Shown: positions 55,674 to 62,141 of the stretch, one piece after another
How positions within the stretch are numbered: the stretch's first letter is position 1
How the letters are laid out: every line of letters starts with the position of its first letter
NCBI RefSeq assembly: GCF_000092245.1
Contig: NC_014166.1
Location: forward strand, 1,984,001 to 2,048,000
DNA length: 64,000 nt
Direction: 5' to 3'
From: Arcobacter nitrofigilis DSM 7299
GTDB taxonomy: Bacteria; Campylobacterota; Campylobacteria; Campylobacterales; Arcobacteraceae
The notes under the pieces: model-generated
The model's database searches: none
The model's input: only the letters and a program-made list of their open reading frames with translations
What the model was told of the DNA's origin: nothing
Translations under genes and position numbers: made by a program

Positions 55674-56075
55674 TTTTCTCATAAAAACTAGATTTTTTAG
55701 GTTATGATTGAATCCCCATTTCTCATAAAATGATTTCATCTCTTCTAAACAATATAGTTCAAAATTTTTGACACTATTTAAATCAGGATGATTTAGGATA
55801 GTATCCATTAATAATTTTCCAAGTTTTTCTTTTCTATATTTTTTATGAATGACTACATCAAAAATAAAAGCTTTGTAAACATAATCCGTTAACACTCTGC
55901 TAAATCCAATTAATTGTTTATTTTTATTTTCAATACCAATAATAACTTGGGAGTTATTTAACATAATTTCAATTTCTTTTTTATTTCGTGTGTTTGTCCA
56001 CCATTCATTTTTGTATAATTCAAAAAGTTCATCAATTTGATTTTTGGATAATTCATGGATAATTTTATAGTTCAA
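55668..56075 (-). CDS. Cassette 5: GNAT-family acetyltransferase (duplicate)
   Basis: A 135-residue GNAT protein that differs from cassette 13 at two positions (Val/Ile in the EIEVML helix and Ile/Val in motif A). Motif A HKKYRKEKLGKLLMD and the C-terminal YEKWGFNHN are intact. Its attC has decayed while that of cassette 13 has not, so this copy may be locked in place. Confidence 0.82.
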   Translation of the reverse strand: MNYKIIHELSKNQIDELFELYKNEWWTNTRNKKEIEIMLNNSQVIIGIENKNKQLIGFSRVLTDYVYKAFIFDVVIHKKYRKEKLGKLLMDTILNHPDLNSVKNFELYCLEEMKSFYEKWGFNHNLKNLVFMRKD

Positions 56076-56094
56076 ATTATAAATTCCTTTGTAG

Positions 56095-56162
56095 ACTAAC
56101 GTTTAAAATGAGCCAATGAATTGCCCGCAGGGTAATTTATTGGCTCCTCTGATTTGTTATAT
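56095..56162 (-). other. attC: attC site of cassette 4
   Basis: ACTAACG...GTTATAT ends with inner GAGCCAATGAATTGCCC-GCAG-GGTAATTTATTGGCTC, the main type. It is separated from the gene stop by 54 bp. Confidence 0.9.
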
Positions 56163-56216
56163 TTTTTGTTTTCACACTCTAAAAGTGGAGATTCACTCAC
56201 AGAAGTGTAACTTTCA

Positions 56217-56771
56217 CTATAACGGAAATGATTGATTGTAAACCTCGGAATCCTCAATTTTTATAATGCATTGCCTGCTCGCTTCTGTCGGATATACAGT
56301 TCCAAGCAATGGAGCTACTGCTTTGTAAAAAACTTTATCGCAGTTTTCATCTTTCATAAAGCTACTAGATTGACCATTAGCTAATTCCTTTATTTTACAA
56401 GCTTTAACTAATTCATCAGGTAATTTTGAAAATGCTATAGTTTTATTCCCTGAGGTTGATAACTTTACAGTTGCATTGCAGCCACCTGAAACACTAGAAT
56501 TCTCATATTTTGAATCAAATACTACTTTTGTATAATCATTGCCTGAGAATATAATCTTATCGCCTATTTTAGCTAGGTAATGACTGGGCTTAAATAGTAT
56601 CTTCTTTATGCACACGGTTGACTGAATAGATTTTCCTTTAAAATTTGCTGTTTGCGATTTACACCCTGGTTTAGCTGTTGAAAACTCTCGGGGAATATCA
56701 CCTTTTTTAGCACATCCCACAAATATCATTATAGTTAATAGTGATATTATCCCAAATATTTTTTTCTTCAT
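56217..56771 (-). CDS. Cassette 4: lipoprotein of unknown function
   Basis: A 184-residue lipoprotein: signal IFGIISLLTIMIFVG with lipobox Cys20 (FVGCAKKG). The mature part has eight or so Cys (KPGCKSQT, STVCIKKIL, SGGCNATV, KACKIKE, DENCDKV, RQCIIKI), suggesting disulfides, and mainly beta character. I do not recognise the family. Gene GC is slightly above its neighbours. Confidence 0.68.
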   Translation of the reverse strand: MKKKIFGIISLLTIMIFVGCAKKGDIPREFSTAKPGCKSQTANFKGKSIQSTVCIKKILFKPSHYLAKIGDKIIFSGNDYTKVVFDSKYENSSVSGGCNATVKLSTSGNKTIAFSKLPDELVKACKIKELANGQSSSFMKDENCDKVFYKAVAPLLGTVYPTEASRQCIIKIEDSEVYNQSFPL

Positions 56772-56812
56772 TTCAAACTCCTAAATTCGAATTATAGTTA
56801 CATTTTTTTATA

Positions 56813-56880
56813 TATAACGTTTAAAATGAGCCAATAAATTGCCCGCAGGGTAATTTATTGGCTCCACTAATTTGTTAAAT
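56813..56880 (-). other. attC: attC site of cassette 3
   Basis: TATAACG...GTTAAAT ends with inner GAGCCAATAAATTGCCC-GCAG-GGTAATTTATTGGCTC, the most regular main-type copy, with perfect arms. Confidence 0.92.
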
Positions 56881-56883
56881 ACT

Positions 56884-57675
56884 TTAGCATGGTGCAACAC
56901 TGAATGCACTTCCAATGGCATTAGCCAAAACATTAATTATTTCTGTTGTGATTCTAGCTTTATTGAAAATAATATCACAAAGAATTGCAAAGATTGCCAA
57001 CAGATAAGCTAAGTAGCCAAAGCCTGTGTAATCGTTATATAGAATTGTGTAAAACCAGTTTTGTTCGAAGAGGTAAAAGTACGAATTTATAGCAGTTGAT
57101 AAGAATAGTAATATTCCGGGAAGAAATAAATGTTCAGTAGCTTTTGGCTTCAAAAAAGAGGTTACTAATAAAAAGATAAACACAATAGAGTTTATCCCTA
57201 AAAATATTCTGACATCCATTGTCAAATTTTCTACAATTTCCATATATTTAGCTTGAGTAAAATTTATCAATTTCTCTTTTGCCTTTTCCAGTGAAGCAAT
57301 TTCGAATTTAATTGAAGCTTTCAAACGTTCTTCCCATTTTTTTCTACATTCGCAACTAAGATTGCCCATTTTAGCAATTTGAGCAGCTATAATAGCTGGC
57401 ATATCATCTTTGAGATGTTGTTTTAACTCTGCTAGTTTGTCATCCGTTTTTTGATGCAAAACTTTGGCTTTATCGCCAAGTAATCTTTTAAGTGCTTTTG
57501 ATTGAGGCAATATAATGGAGTCAATTTTCTCATTCATTTCATTTTTGAGTTTCCATTCAATAAACCCTTTCGCTGATTTTTCCACAGTGTGCGGGTCTGA
57601 AAATGTCAATACAAGCAGAGGAACAAATAGTATAATACCAACCAAGCCAAAAGTACGAAGCAGATGTTTTTTCAA
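56884..57675 (-). CDS. Cassette 3: membrane protein with coiled-coil domain
   Basis: A 263-residue protein: signal anchor at about 8-26, a helical, Lys/Glu-rich soluble region (about 35-145, with LSCECRKKWEERL), then four hydrophobic helices (about 155-250). I do not recognise the family. The order 1 TM - coiled coil - 4 TM suggests a membrane-bound complex subunit. GC content is a little above the array mean. Confidence 0.6.
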   Translation of the reverse strand: MKKHLLRTFGLVGIILFVPLLVLTFSDPHTVEKSAKGFIEWKLKNEMNEKIDSIILPQSKALKRLLGDKAKVLHQKTDDKLAELKQHLKDDMPAIIAAQIAKMGNLSCECRKKWEERLKASIKFEIASLEKAKEKLINFTQAKYMEIVENLTMDVRIFLGINSIVFIFLLVTSFLKPKATEHLFLPGILLFLSTAINSYFYLFEQNWFYTILYNDYTGFGYLAYLLAIFAILCDIIFNKARITTEIINVLANAIGSAFSVAPC

Positions 57676-57692
57676 AAAAATTCCTTTATGTG

Positions 57693-57760
57693 TTTAACGT
57701 TTAAAATGAGCCGATGAATTACCCGCAGGGTAATTTATTGGCTCCTCTGATTTGTTAGCA
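57693..57760 (-). other. attC: attC site of cassette 2
   Basis: TTTAACG...GTTAGCA ends with inner GAGCCGATGAATTACCC-GCAG-GGTAATTTATTGGCTC, the main type. The stop codon of cassette 2 lies in the GTTAG core. Confidence 0.9.
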
Positions 57761-58558
57761 TTTTTGAGTCATATCTAGTTTTCTATGTACAAAAGATATC
57801 GTAGATAATATATCTAAAGCATCTTGTTCAGATAATGACCAATAACTTTTTGGAACATGAGCTATAGGATTTCTGATTGCACTAAATAGTCCCACTAGCA
57901 TATTACTAAAACCTTTTTGTTCACTTTTATCTGTTTCTGATTCTAATGCATTTATACCTAAAATGGGACTTTTTACTGAAAATGCAGTGTTAACAAGTTC
58001 TGCTCCATCTAAAGAAAGCCCTGACATATTTCTTATTCTTTGTGCTAAACCTTTTATCGCTTCCAAAACGGCGTGAAAATAGTTTTCATCTAATAATTCA
58101 GCTTTACAATAATTATAAATTTCTATATGTGCTTTTCTATCCTCTAATTTGGATTTAAGTGCACCAGCTCTTTCTCTTGCCCCTCTTAGTGTTGTTTCTT
58201 TTGTACTTTTAATAACTTTTCCATCTTCTCTAACTTCAAAACCTGAAAAAGACAATACAATATTCAATTCTGTTCTACGCCATTCAAATATTTCTTTATC
58301 TCTTGAGTAATTTACTGGATTCATTGCTCTATTAATAAACATTATTAAAAAATTTCCAATCTGACGCTCATTCTGTTTATGTACCATTGCATTAAATAGA
58401 CGCTTCCATTTAGTTGCAGATGGATCTGTATCTTGTACTTTACAATCCTGTAAAATATATCCAATTTGTGTCCCTGTTAAACCATTGTTGGTATCAGCTA
58501 AAACTTTACAAATTGCTTCTAAGTTCTGTGCATCAAACGGTTTGATATGTTCTGCCAA
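57755..58558 (-). CDS. Cassette 2: TIGR02391/Ymh-type HEPN-like protein
   Basis: A 267-residue protein. The C-terminal domain (about 155-265) has ENYFHAVLEAIKGLAQRIRN, GFSNMLVGLFSAIRNPIAHV and SEQDALDILSTISFVHRKLD, the pattern of TIGR02391 (Hypoth_Ymh) proteins; R229-x4-H234 in RNPIAH fits a HEPN nuclease site. The N-terminal half is helical (IGYILQDCKV...) and may be a regulatory part. Start is TTG with AGGAG seven bases upstream. An antiphage or toxin role is likely but unproven. Confidence 0.75.
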   Translation of the reverse strand: MAEHIKPFDAQNLEAICKVLADTNNGLTGTQIGYILQDCKVQDTDPSATKWKRLFNAMVHKQNERQIGNFLIMFINRAMNPVNYSRDKEIFEWRRTELNIVLSFSGFEVREDGKVIKSTKETTLRGARERAGALKSKLEDRKAHIEIYNYCKAELLDENYFHAVLEAIKGLAQRIRNMSGLSLDGAELVNTAFSVKSPILGINALESETDKSEQKGFSNMLVGLFSAIRNPIAHVPKSYWSLSEQDALDILSTISFVHRKLDMTQKC

Positions 58559-58577
58559 GAGTTCTCCTATATTTTAT

Positions 58578-58648
58578 GCTAACGCCCTGGCTTTGTGGCG
58601 CACCGAAGCGCCAGCGTAGGTGCGTCCGCCAACAGCCACTTGTTATAG
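58578..58648 (-). other. attC: GC-rich, foreign-type attC site of cassette 1
   Basis: GCTAACG...GTTATAG ends with inner CCCTGGCT-TTGTGGCGC and GCGCCAGCG, CGTCCGCCAACAGCCAC. It shares only the end boxes with the other 15 sites and is far richer in GC. Confidence 0.85.
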
Positions 58649-58936
58649 CTTTTTCATTAATGTTACTTCAGTTGGTGCTGCCAGCCAGTGTTCGAATTTC
58701 TGTGCGACCAGCTGTGTATGCTTCTCTTGATGATGGTTATCTAAGGCAGCCTTCGTCTGCCATTCTTCAAAAAGGTGAATGTGACGTCCACAATCAGACA
58801 CGAACAGATCAAACTGAACGCAGCCATCTTCATTTCTTGTCGCCTCTAGAATCCCTAGCAACTCATTCTTTGCCTGCTCAAAGTGCTCATTCTTAGGTGT
58901 GATTTTTGCGAAAACAAACGTGTTACTTTCTGACAT
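58643..58936 (-). CDS. Cassette 1: antibiotic biosynthesis monooxygenase (ABM) domain protein
   Basis: A 97-residue ABM/YgiN-type protein: ATRNEDGCVQFDLFVSD and HIHLFEEWQTKAALDNHHQE match the family's strand-2 and W-x-x-x-x-x-L-x-x-H motifs. The gene is plainly GC-richer than the rest of the window (near half G+C by eye) and uses codons such as CTG, GCC and CGC. With its own GC-rich attC this marks a recent gain from an unrelated host. AAGGAG lies before the ATG. It is closest to attI, so the best expressed if Pc works. Confidence 0.85.
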   Translation of the reverse strand: MSESNTFVFAKITPKNEHFEQAKNELLGILEATRNEDGCVQFDLFVSDCGRHIHLFEEWQTKAALDNHHQEKHTQLVAQKFEHWLAAPTEVTLMKKL

Positions 58937-58953
58937 AAAACTATCTCCTTTAC

Positions 58954-59000
58954 GACTAACTTTAGCTATAACTATTTATTGAATATACATTATATAAATA
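58954..59000 (-). other. attI: Candidate attI site
   Basis: On the minus strand GTTATAGCTAAAGTTAGTC ends exactly where cassette 1 begins. GTTAGTC is the same core as several attC R boxes, and the AAAGTTAG stretch is like the simple site of attI1. A second core, GTTATAG, lies 11 bp upstream. Boundaries are approximate. Confidence 0.6.
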
Positions 59001-59015
59001 AATTACTTAAATCAA
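58989..59015 (-). promoter_or_regulatory. Candidate cassette promoter Pc
   Basis: On the minus strand TTGATT (59015-59010) and TATAAT (58994-58989) are separated by 15 bp, pointing into cassette 1. The -10 is perfect; the spacer is short. Confidence 0.4.
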
Positions 59016-59125
59016 CTTGTTTATTATATATTCATATAAATAGTTAATTTTAAGCATTTTATAAAATAAATATTATAAACTGCAATATTTTTATTATTTG
59101 TTATAATTTTTATGTTTATTTTATG

Positions 59126-59154
59126 TTGATATCTAGAACTTTAATATATATAAT
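59126..59154 (+). promoter_or_regulatory. Consensus sigma70 promoter of the dead integrase gene
   Basis: TTGATA (59126-59131), a 17-bp spacer and TATAAT (59149-59154), followed 60 bp later by AGGAG and the ATG of the integrase remnant. Confidence 0.7.
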
Positions 59155-59213
59155 GTATGTTAAAAGTGAAAAATTTAACTTTAAACAACATTTTTTATAA
59201 TACAGGAGTTACT

Positions 59214-59279
59214 ATGGCTAAAAAACTGCTTGATATAATGAGGGATTAGATTAGATTTTATAAAAAGAACTATATATAA
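59214..59279 (+). pseudogene. intI: Integron integrase gene, 5' remnant
   Basis: AGGAG then ATG and MAKKLLDIMRD-stop-IRFYKKNYI-stop. Integron integrases commonly open with (K)(L)LD-x-(V/M)RD-x-IR followed by a basic, aromatic stretch, and the frame keeps IR after the TAG. GAT-TAG-ATT-AGA becomes GAT-AAG-ATT-AGA (D-K-I-R) by one base, so a nonsense change is the simplest origin. The other 300 or so codons are absent. It faces away from the array next to attI, as intI does. Confidence 0.65.
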
Positions 59280-59298
59280 ATCTACGCGAAAAGTTTGC

Positions 59299-59322
59299 CT
59301 TGTGCTTTTTAGCACAAGTTTT
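59299..59322 (+). terminator. Hairpin with T-run after the integrase remnant
   Basis: CTTGTGCT and AGCACAAG form a perfect 8-bp stem with a TTTT loop, followed by TTTTCC. It could be a terminator or the edge of an inserted repeat. Confidence 0.6.
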
Positions 59323-59548
59323 CCTATTTCTTCTGTGCCCTTTCAGGGTCACGCTTTGTTACTTTTTATCAAAGAATTTCGTCACTTTGTTCCAGCATCC
59401 AACGATAAAATAAGTAACCATGATAATTCTGCTTGCAGATAAAAAATCTGTTTTCAATTGCTATCGCTAATGTTAGCTTTCATTTGTATTGTTATTTTAT
59501 TATGAGATTAAGTGAACTTTTTCTATTTAGAGGTTTAAAACAGAAAAC

Positions 59549-60067
59549 TTAATTAACACGTGAATACCTCTTTTGTAATTCTAAATTTCTATATACAATT
59601 ATGCTTAATATTAAAATAATCATAATAGAATTAAATATCATATACTTATAAGCATTTTTTTCATCTTGTAATCTATTCAAATAAAATTTATTGTAATTCT
59701 CTATTAATAACCAATCACCCATTTTAATTTGAATTATATATTTATCTTTACCCAGTAGAAAATTTTCATATTCTTGAAACCAAATTTGAATATTCTTATT
59801 TAAAATTTTATGTTCTATACCATATGGTAAAGTAACTCTAAAATCTTCATTTTTTATACCTAAGGAAGATATCCGTCCAATTGAAACATATTCAACAATA
59901 CCACTATTTGTTTTCATGTCTTTTAATTTTTGAATAGGGTTTTTTATGTAAAAGTCCCATTCTATGTAGATGATTAAAAGTATTATAAAAATGATACTAC
60001 ATAATATTAAAGATAAATTATCAGATTTTAAATTTCTAATAAATGTTTTATAACTTATTCCTTGCAT
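59549..60067 (-). CDS. Membrane protein of unknown function, two helices
   Basis: A 172-residue protein with helices at about 17-34 and 143-160 flanking a roughly 100-residue extracytoplasmic domain of beta character (SGIVEYVSIGRISSLGIKNE, DKYIIQIKMGDWLLIENYNK). No family recognised. It is not followed by an attC and so is not part of the array. AT-rich and host-like. Confidence 0.6.
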   Translation of the reverse strand: MQGISYKTFIRNLKSDNLSLILCSIIFIILLIIYIEWDFYIKNPIQKLKDMKTNSGIVEYVSIGRISSLGIKNEDFRVTLPYGIEHKILNKNIQIWFQEYENFLLGKDKYIIQIKMGDWLLIENYNKFYLNRLQDEKNAYKYMIFNSIMIILILSIIVYRNLELQKRYSRVN

Positions 60068-60130
60068 ATCACCTCAAATAATTTAACATTTTAAAATAAA
60101 TTTTACAATTATAAAAATTAAAATATAGAT

Positions 60131-60236
60131 TTTTGTCGGAAGTTTGGTGTAGATTTTTGCGAAGATGAACGAAGGTGTACTACTCGTACATCGAAGTTCA
60201 TATTCGCGGAAAGATGTGCCAAAATTACGGCAAAAA
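60131..60236. repeat. Large imperfect hairpin downstream of guaA
   Basis: About 50-base arms: TTTTTGTCGGAAGTTTGG...GCGAAGATGAAC and GTTCATATTCGC...CCAAAATTACGGCAAAAA, with a GGTGTAC-TACTC-GTACATC tip. Many mismatches would be G-U pairs in RNA. It lies between the guaA stop and the next gene and may be both a terminator and a repeat family member. Confidence 0.6.
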
Positions 60237-60238
60237 AA

Positions 60239-61774
60239 TTATTCCCATTCGATAGTTGCTGGCGGTTTTGAACTAATATCATAAACCACTCTATTTATCC
60301 CATCAACCTCATTGATAATTCTTCTACTAATCGTCTCTAAAATATCATGTGGAATATGTGCAAATGTTGCTGTCATACCATCTGTTGCTTCTACTATTCT
60401 TACACAAACAGTGTTGTCATAAGTTCTGTTATCACCCATAACTCCTACTGATTTTACATTTAATAGTACAGTAAATGCTTGCCATGTTTTATCATAATAT
60501 CCAGTTGCTCTTAGAACATCTAACATGATAACATCTGCTTTTCTTAAAAGCTCTAGGTCTGGTTTATTTACATCTCCCATGATTCTAATAGCAAGTCCAG
60601 GTCCAGGGAAAGGGTGTCTTCCTATCATATCTTTTGGAATTCCAAGTTCAAGTCCTAGAAGTCTTACTTCATCTTTGAAGATTTCTCTTAATGGCTCGAT
60701 TAAATCAAATGTCATCCAATCTGGAAGTCCACCTACATTGTGGTGAGATTTGATAGTTTTTGAAGGACCTTTTACTGATACTGATTCGATAACATCTGTA
60801 TATAAAGTTCCTTGTGCTAAAAATTCTATACCATCATGTTTTTTTGCCTCTTCATCAAATACTTTGATAAATGTTTCACCGATGATTTTTCTTTTTGTTT
60901 CTGGGTCTGTTACACCTGCTAGTTTACTTAAGAATTGCTCAGTTGCATCAACTGTGATTAAAGGAACACCTCTTGCTTTAAACATAGCTTCTACTTGTTC
61001 TCTTTCATTTGCTCTTAAAAGTCCATTATCAACAAATACTGGGATCAATTGATCACCAATTGCTTCTGCTAAAAGAGTCGCAACTACAGAAGAATCAACT
61101 CCTCCTGATACACCACAAAGAACTTTTTTATCTCCAACTTGATCTTGGATTTTTTTGATTTGTTCTTTTGCAAAAGAACCCATGTTCCATGTGCTTTCAC
61201 AACCACAAATATATTTTGCAAAATTTTTAAGTAGTTTTGCACCCTCAACTGAGTGGTAAACTTCTGGGTGAAATTGAAAAGCATAAACTAATCTATCCAA
61301 ATCAGCAATAGCTGCATAAGGAGAATTTTCACTTGTTGCGATTTTTTCAAATCCTTCAGGAATAGTTTCTACTCTATCACCATGGCTCATCCATACAGTT
61401 TGCCCATCTGTAGTATCTCTAAAAATATCACTTTGTTTTTCAAAGTTTAATTTTGCTTTTCCATATTCATGATGATCAGCTGCTATTACACTTCCACCAA
61501 AATATTGAGAAATAAGTTGCATACCGTAACAAATACCCAAAATAGGCAATCCAAGCTCAAATATCTCTTTATCTGGGTGATATGAATCTTTAGCATAAAC
61601 AGATGCTGGTCCACCACTTAAAATTATACCTTTTGGCGTTCTAGCCTTTATATCTTCTATACTTTCACTATATGGAACAATTTCAGAATAAACTCCTGCT
61701 TCTCTTAGTTTTCTTGCTATGATTTGAGTATATTGACTACCAAAATCTAATACAACGATTGGTACATGTTTCAT
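60239..61774 (-). CDS. guaA: GMP synthase (glutamine-hydrolysing)
   Basis: A 511-residue enzyme converting XMP to GMP with glutamine and ATP. The N-terminal class I amidotransferase has nucleophile Cys in GICYGMQLI and His/Glu in [10 protein letters not shown]. The ATP pyrophosphatase domain has the P-loop [10 protein letters not shown], and the C-terminal dimer domain includes [13 protein letters not shown] and ends PPATIEWE. Full family length. Monocistronic, with a large hairpin at its 3' side. Confidence 0.97.
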   Translation of the reverse strand: MKHVPIVVLDFGSQYTQIIARKLREAGVYSEIVPYSESIEDIKARTPKGIILSGGPASVYAKDSYHPDKEIFELGLPILGICYGMQLISQYFGGSVIAADHHEYGKAKLNFEKQSDIFRDTTDGQTVWMSHGDRVETIPEGFEKIATSENSPYAAIADLDRLVYAFQFHPEVYHSVEGAKLLKNFAKYICGCESTWNMGSFAKEQIKKIQDQVGDKKVLCGVSGGVDSSVVATLLAEAIGDQLIPVFVDNGLLRANEREQVEAMFKARGVPLITVDATEQFLSKLAGVTDPETKRKIIGETFIKVFDEEAKKHDGIEFLAQGTLYTDVIESVSVKGPSKTIKSHHNVGGLPDWMTFDLIEPLREIFKDEVRLLGLELGIPKDMIGRHPFPGPGLAIRIMGDVNKPDLELLRKADVIMLDVLRATGYYDKTWQAFTVLLNVKSVGVMGDNRTYDNTVCVRIVEATDGMTATFAHIPHDILETISRRIINEVDGINRVVYDISSKPPATIEWE

Positions 61775-61865
61775 TTATTATTTTCCTTCATATTTTACAC
61801 TTCTTGGTGTTTGGATATTACAATTTTTAATGAGGGATTTTATCTAAATAGTTGTAAAAAATTGG

Positions 61866-62060
61866 TTAAGCAGGTTTTTCATTTTTATCTTGAAGATTTG
61901 TTTTTCCACATTTGGGACAAGGATTTCCAATGTTGCTATAACAAGAGTAACAAAACATAGCATCACAACCTTCACAAGTGTGTTTACAATGTTTGCAGAC
62001 ATAAGTTCTTGCTCTTTTAAATTTTTCTTTCTTAGAAGTTCTAAAAATCCAAGAAAACAT
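61866..62060 (-). CDS. Small zinc-ribbon protein, 64 aa
   Basis: A 64-residue protein with four CxxC pairs: YVCKHCKHTC, EGCDAMFCYSCYS and NPCPKCGKTN. It should bind one or two zinc ions. The N-terminus is basic (RTSKKEKFKRAR). Probably a nucleic-acid or protein-binding accessory; no named family. It lies between guaA and nhaD on the same strand. Confidence 0.68.
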   Translation of the reverse strand: MFSWIFRTSKKEKFKRARTYVCKHCKHTCEGCDAMFCYSCYSNIGNPCPKCGKTNLQDKNEKPA

Positions 62061-62077
62061 TAAAACCCCTTTTTGAT

Positions 62078-62118
62078 AAAAAAAGGCTACTAAGAAAAAA
62101 CTTAGTAACCTTTTATTT
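62078..62118 (-). terminator. Terminator of the nadB-nhaD operon
   Basis: AAAAGGCTACTAAG pairs with CTTAGTAACCTTTT around an AAAAAA loop; on the minus strand it ends in a T-run after the nhaD stop. Confidence 0.8.
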
Positions 62119-62141
62119 TGTTTATTGATAAACTATATAGT

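Larger units (their letters stand above)
48075..58960 (-). mobile_element. Chromosomal integron gene-cassette array, 16 cassettes
   Basis: Sixteen minus-strand genes, each followed by an attC-like site with RYYYAAC and GTTRRRY-type ends and an inner inverted repeat. Most attCs are 67-71 bp and share sequence, like the species-specific repeats of sedentary integrons. Genes are unrelated in function, have short leaders, no obvious own promoters, and many stop codons fall inside the attC. The attI end is at the high-coordinate side, next to the integrase remnant at 59214. No integrase gene is intact in the window. Confidence 0.93.
58937..59548. other. Gene-free attI / dead-integrase region
   Basis: Six hundred bases without an intact gene. 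In order: leader of cassette 1, attI, AT-rich promoter region, integrase remnant (59214-59279), a terminator-like hairpin and about 100 bp of higher-GC sequence (about 59280-59420) that encodes nothing, then AT-rich DNA to the next gene. Confidence 0.7.

Noticed and set aside
48075-58648. Regularly spaced, similar 68-bp repeats as a possible CRISPR-like array
   Set aside because: Spacing is set by whole genes of differing length, each repeat is internally palindromic with GTT cores, and no cas genes are near. Integron attC sites explain it fully.
59214-59249. MAKKLLDIMRD as a functional 11-residue peptide
   Set aside because: A leader peptide is possible, but the match to integrase N-termini, the orientation and position next to attI make a dead intI simpler.
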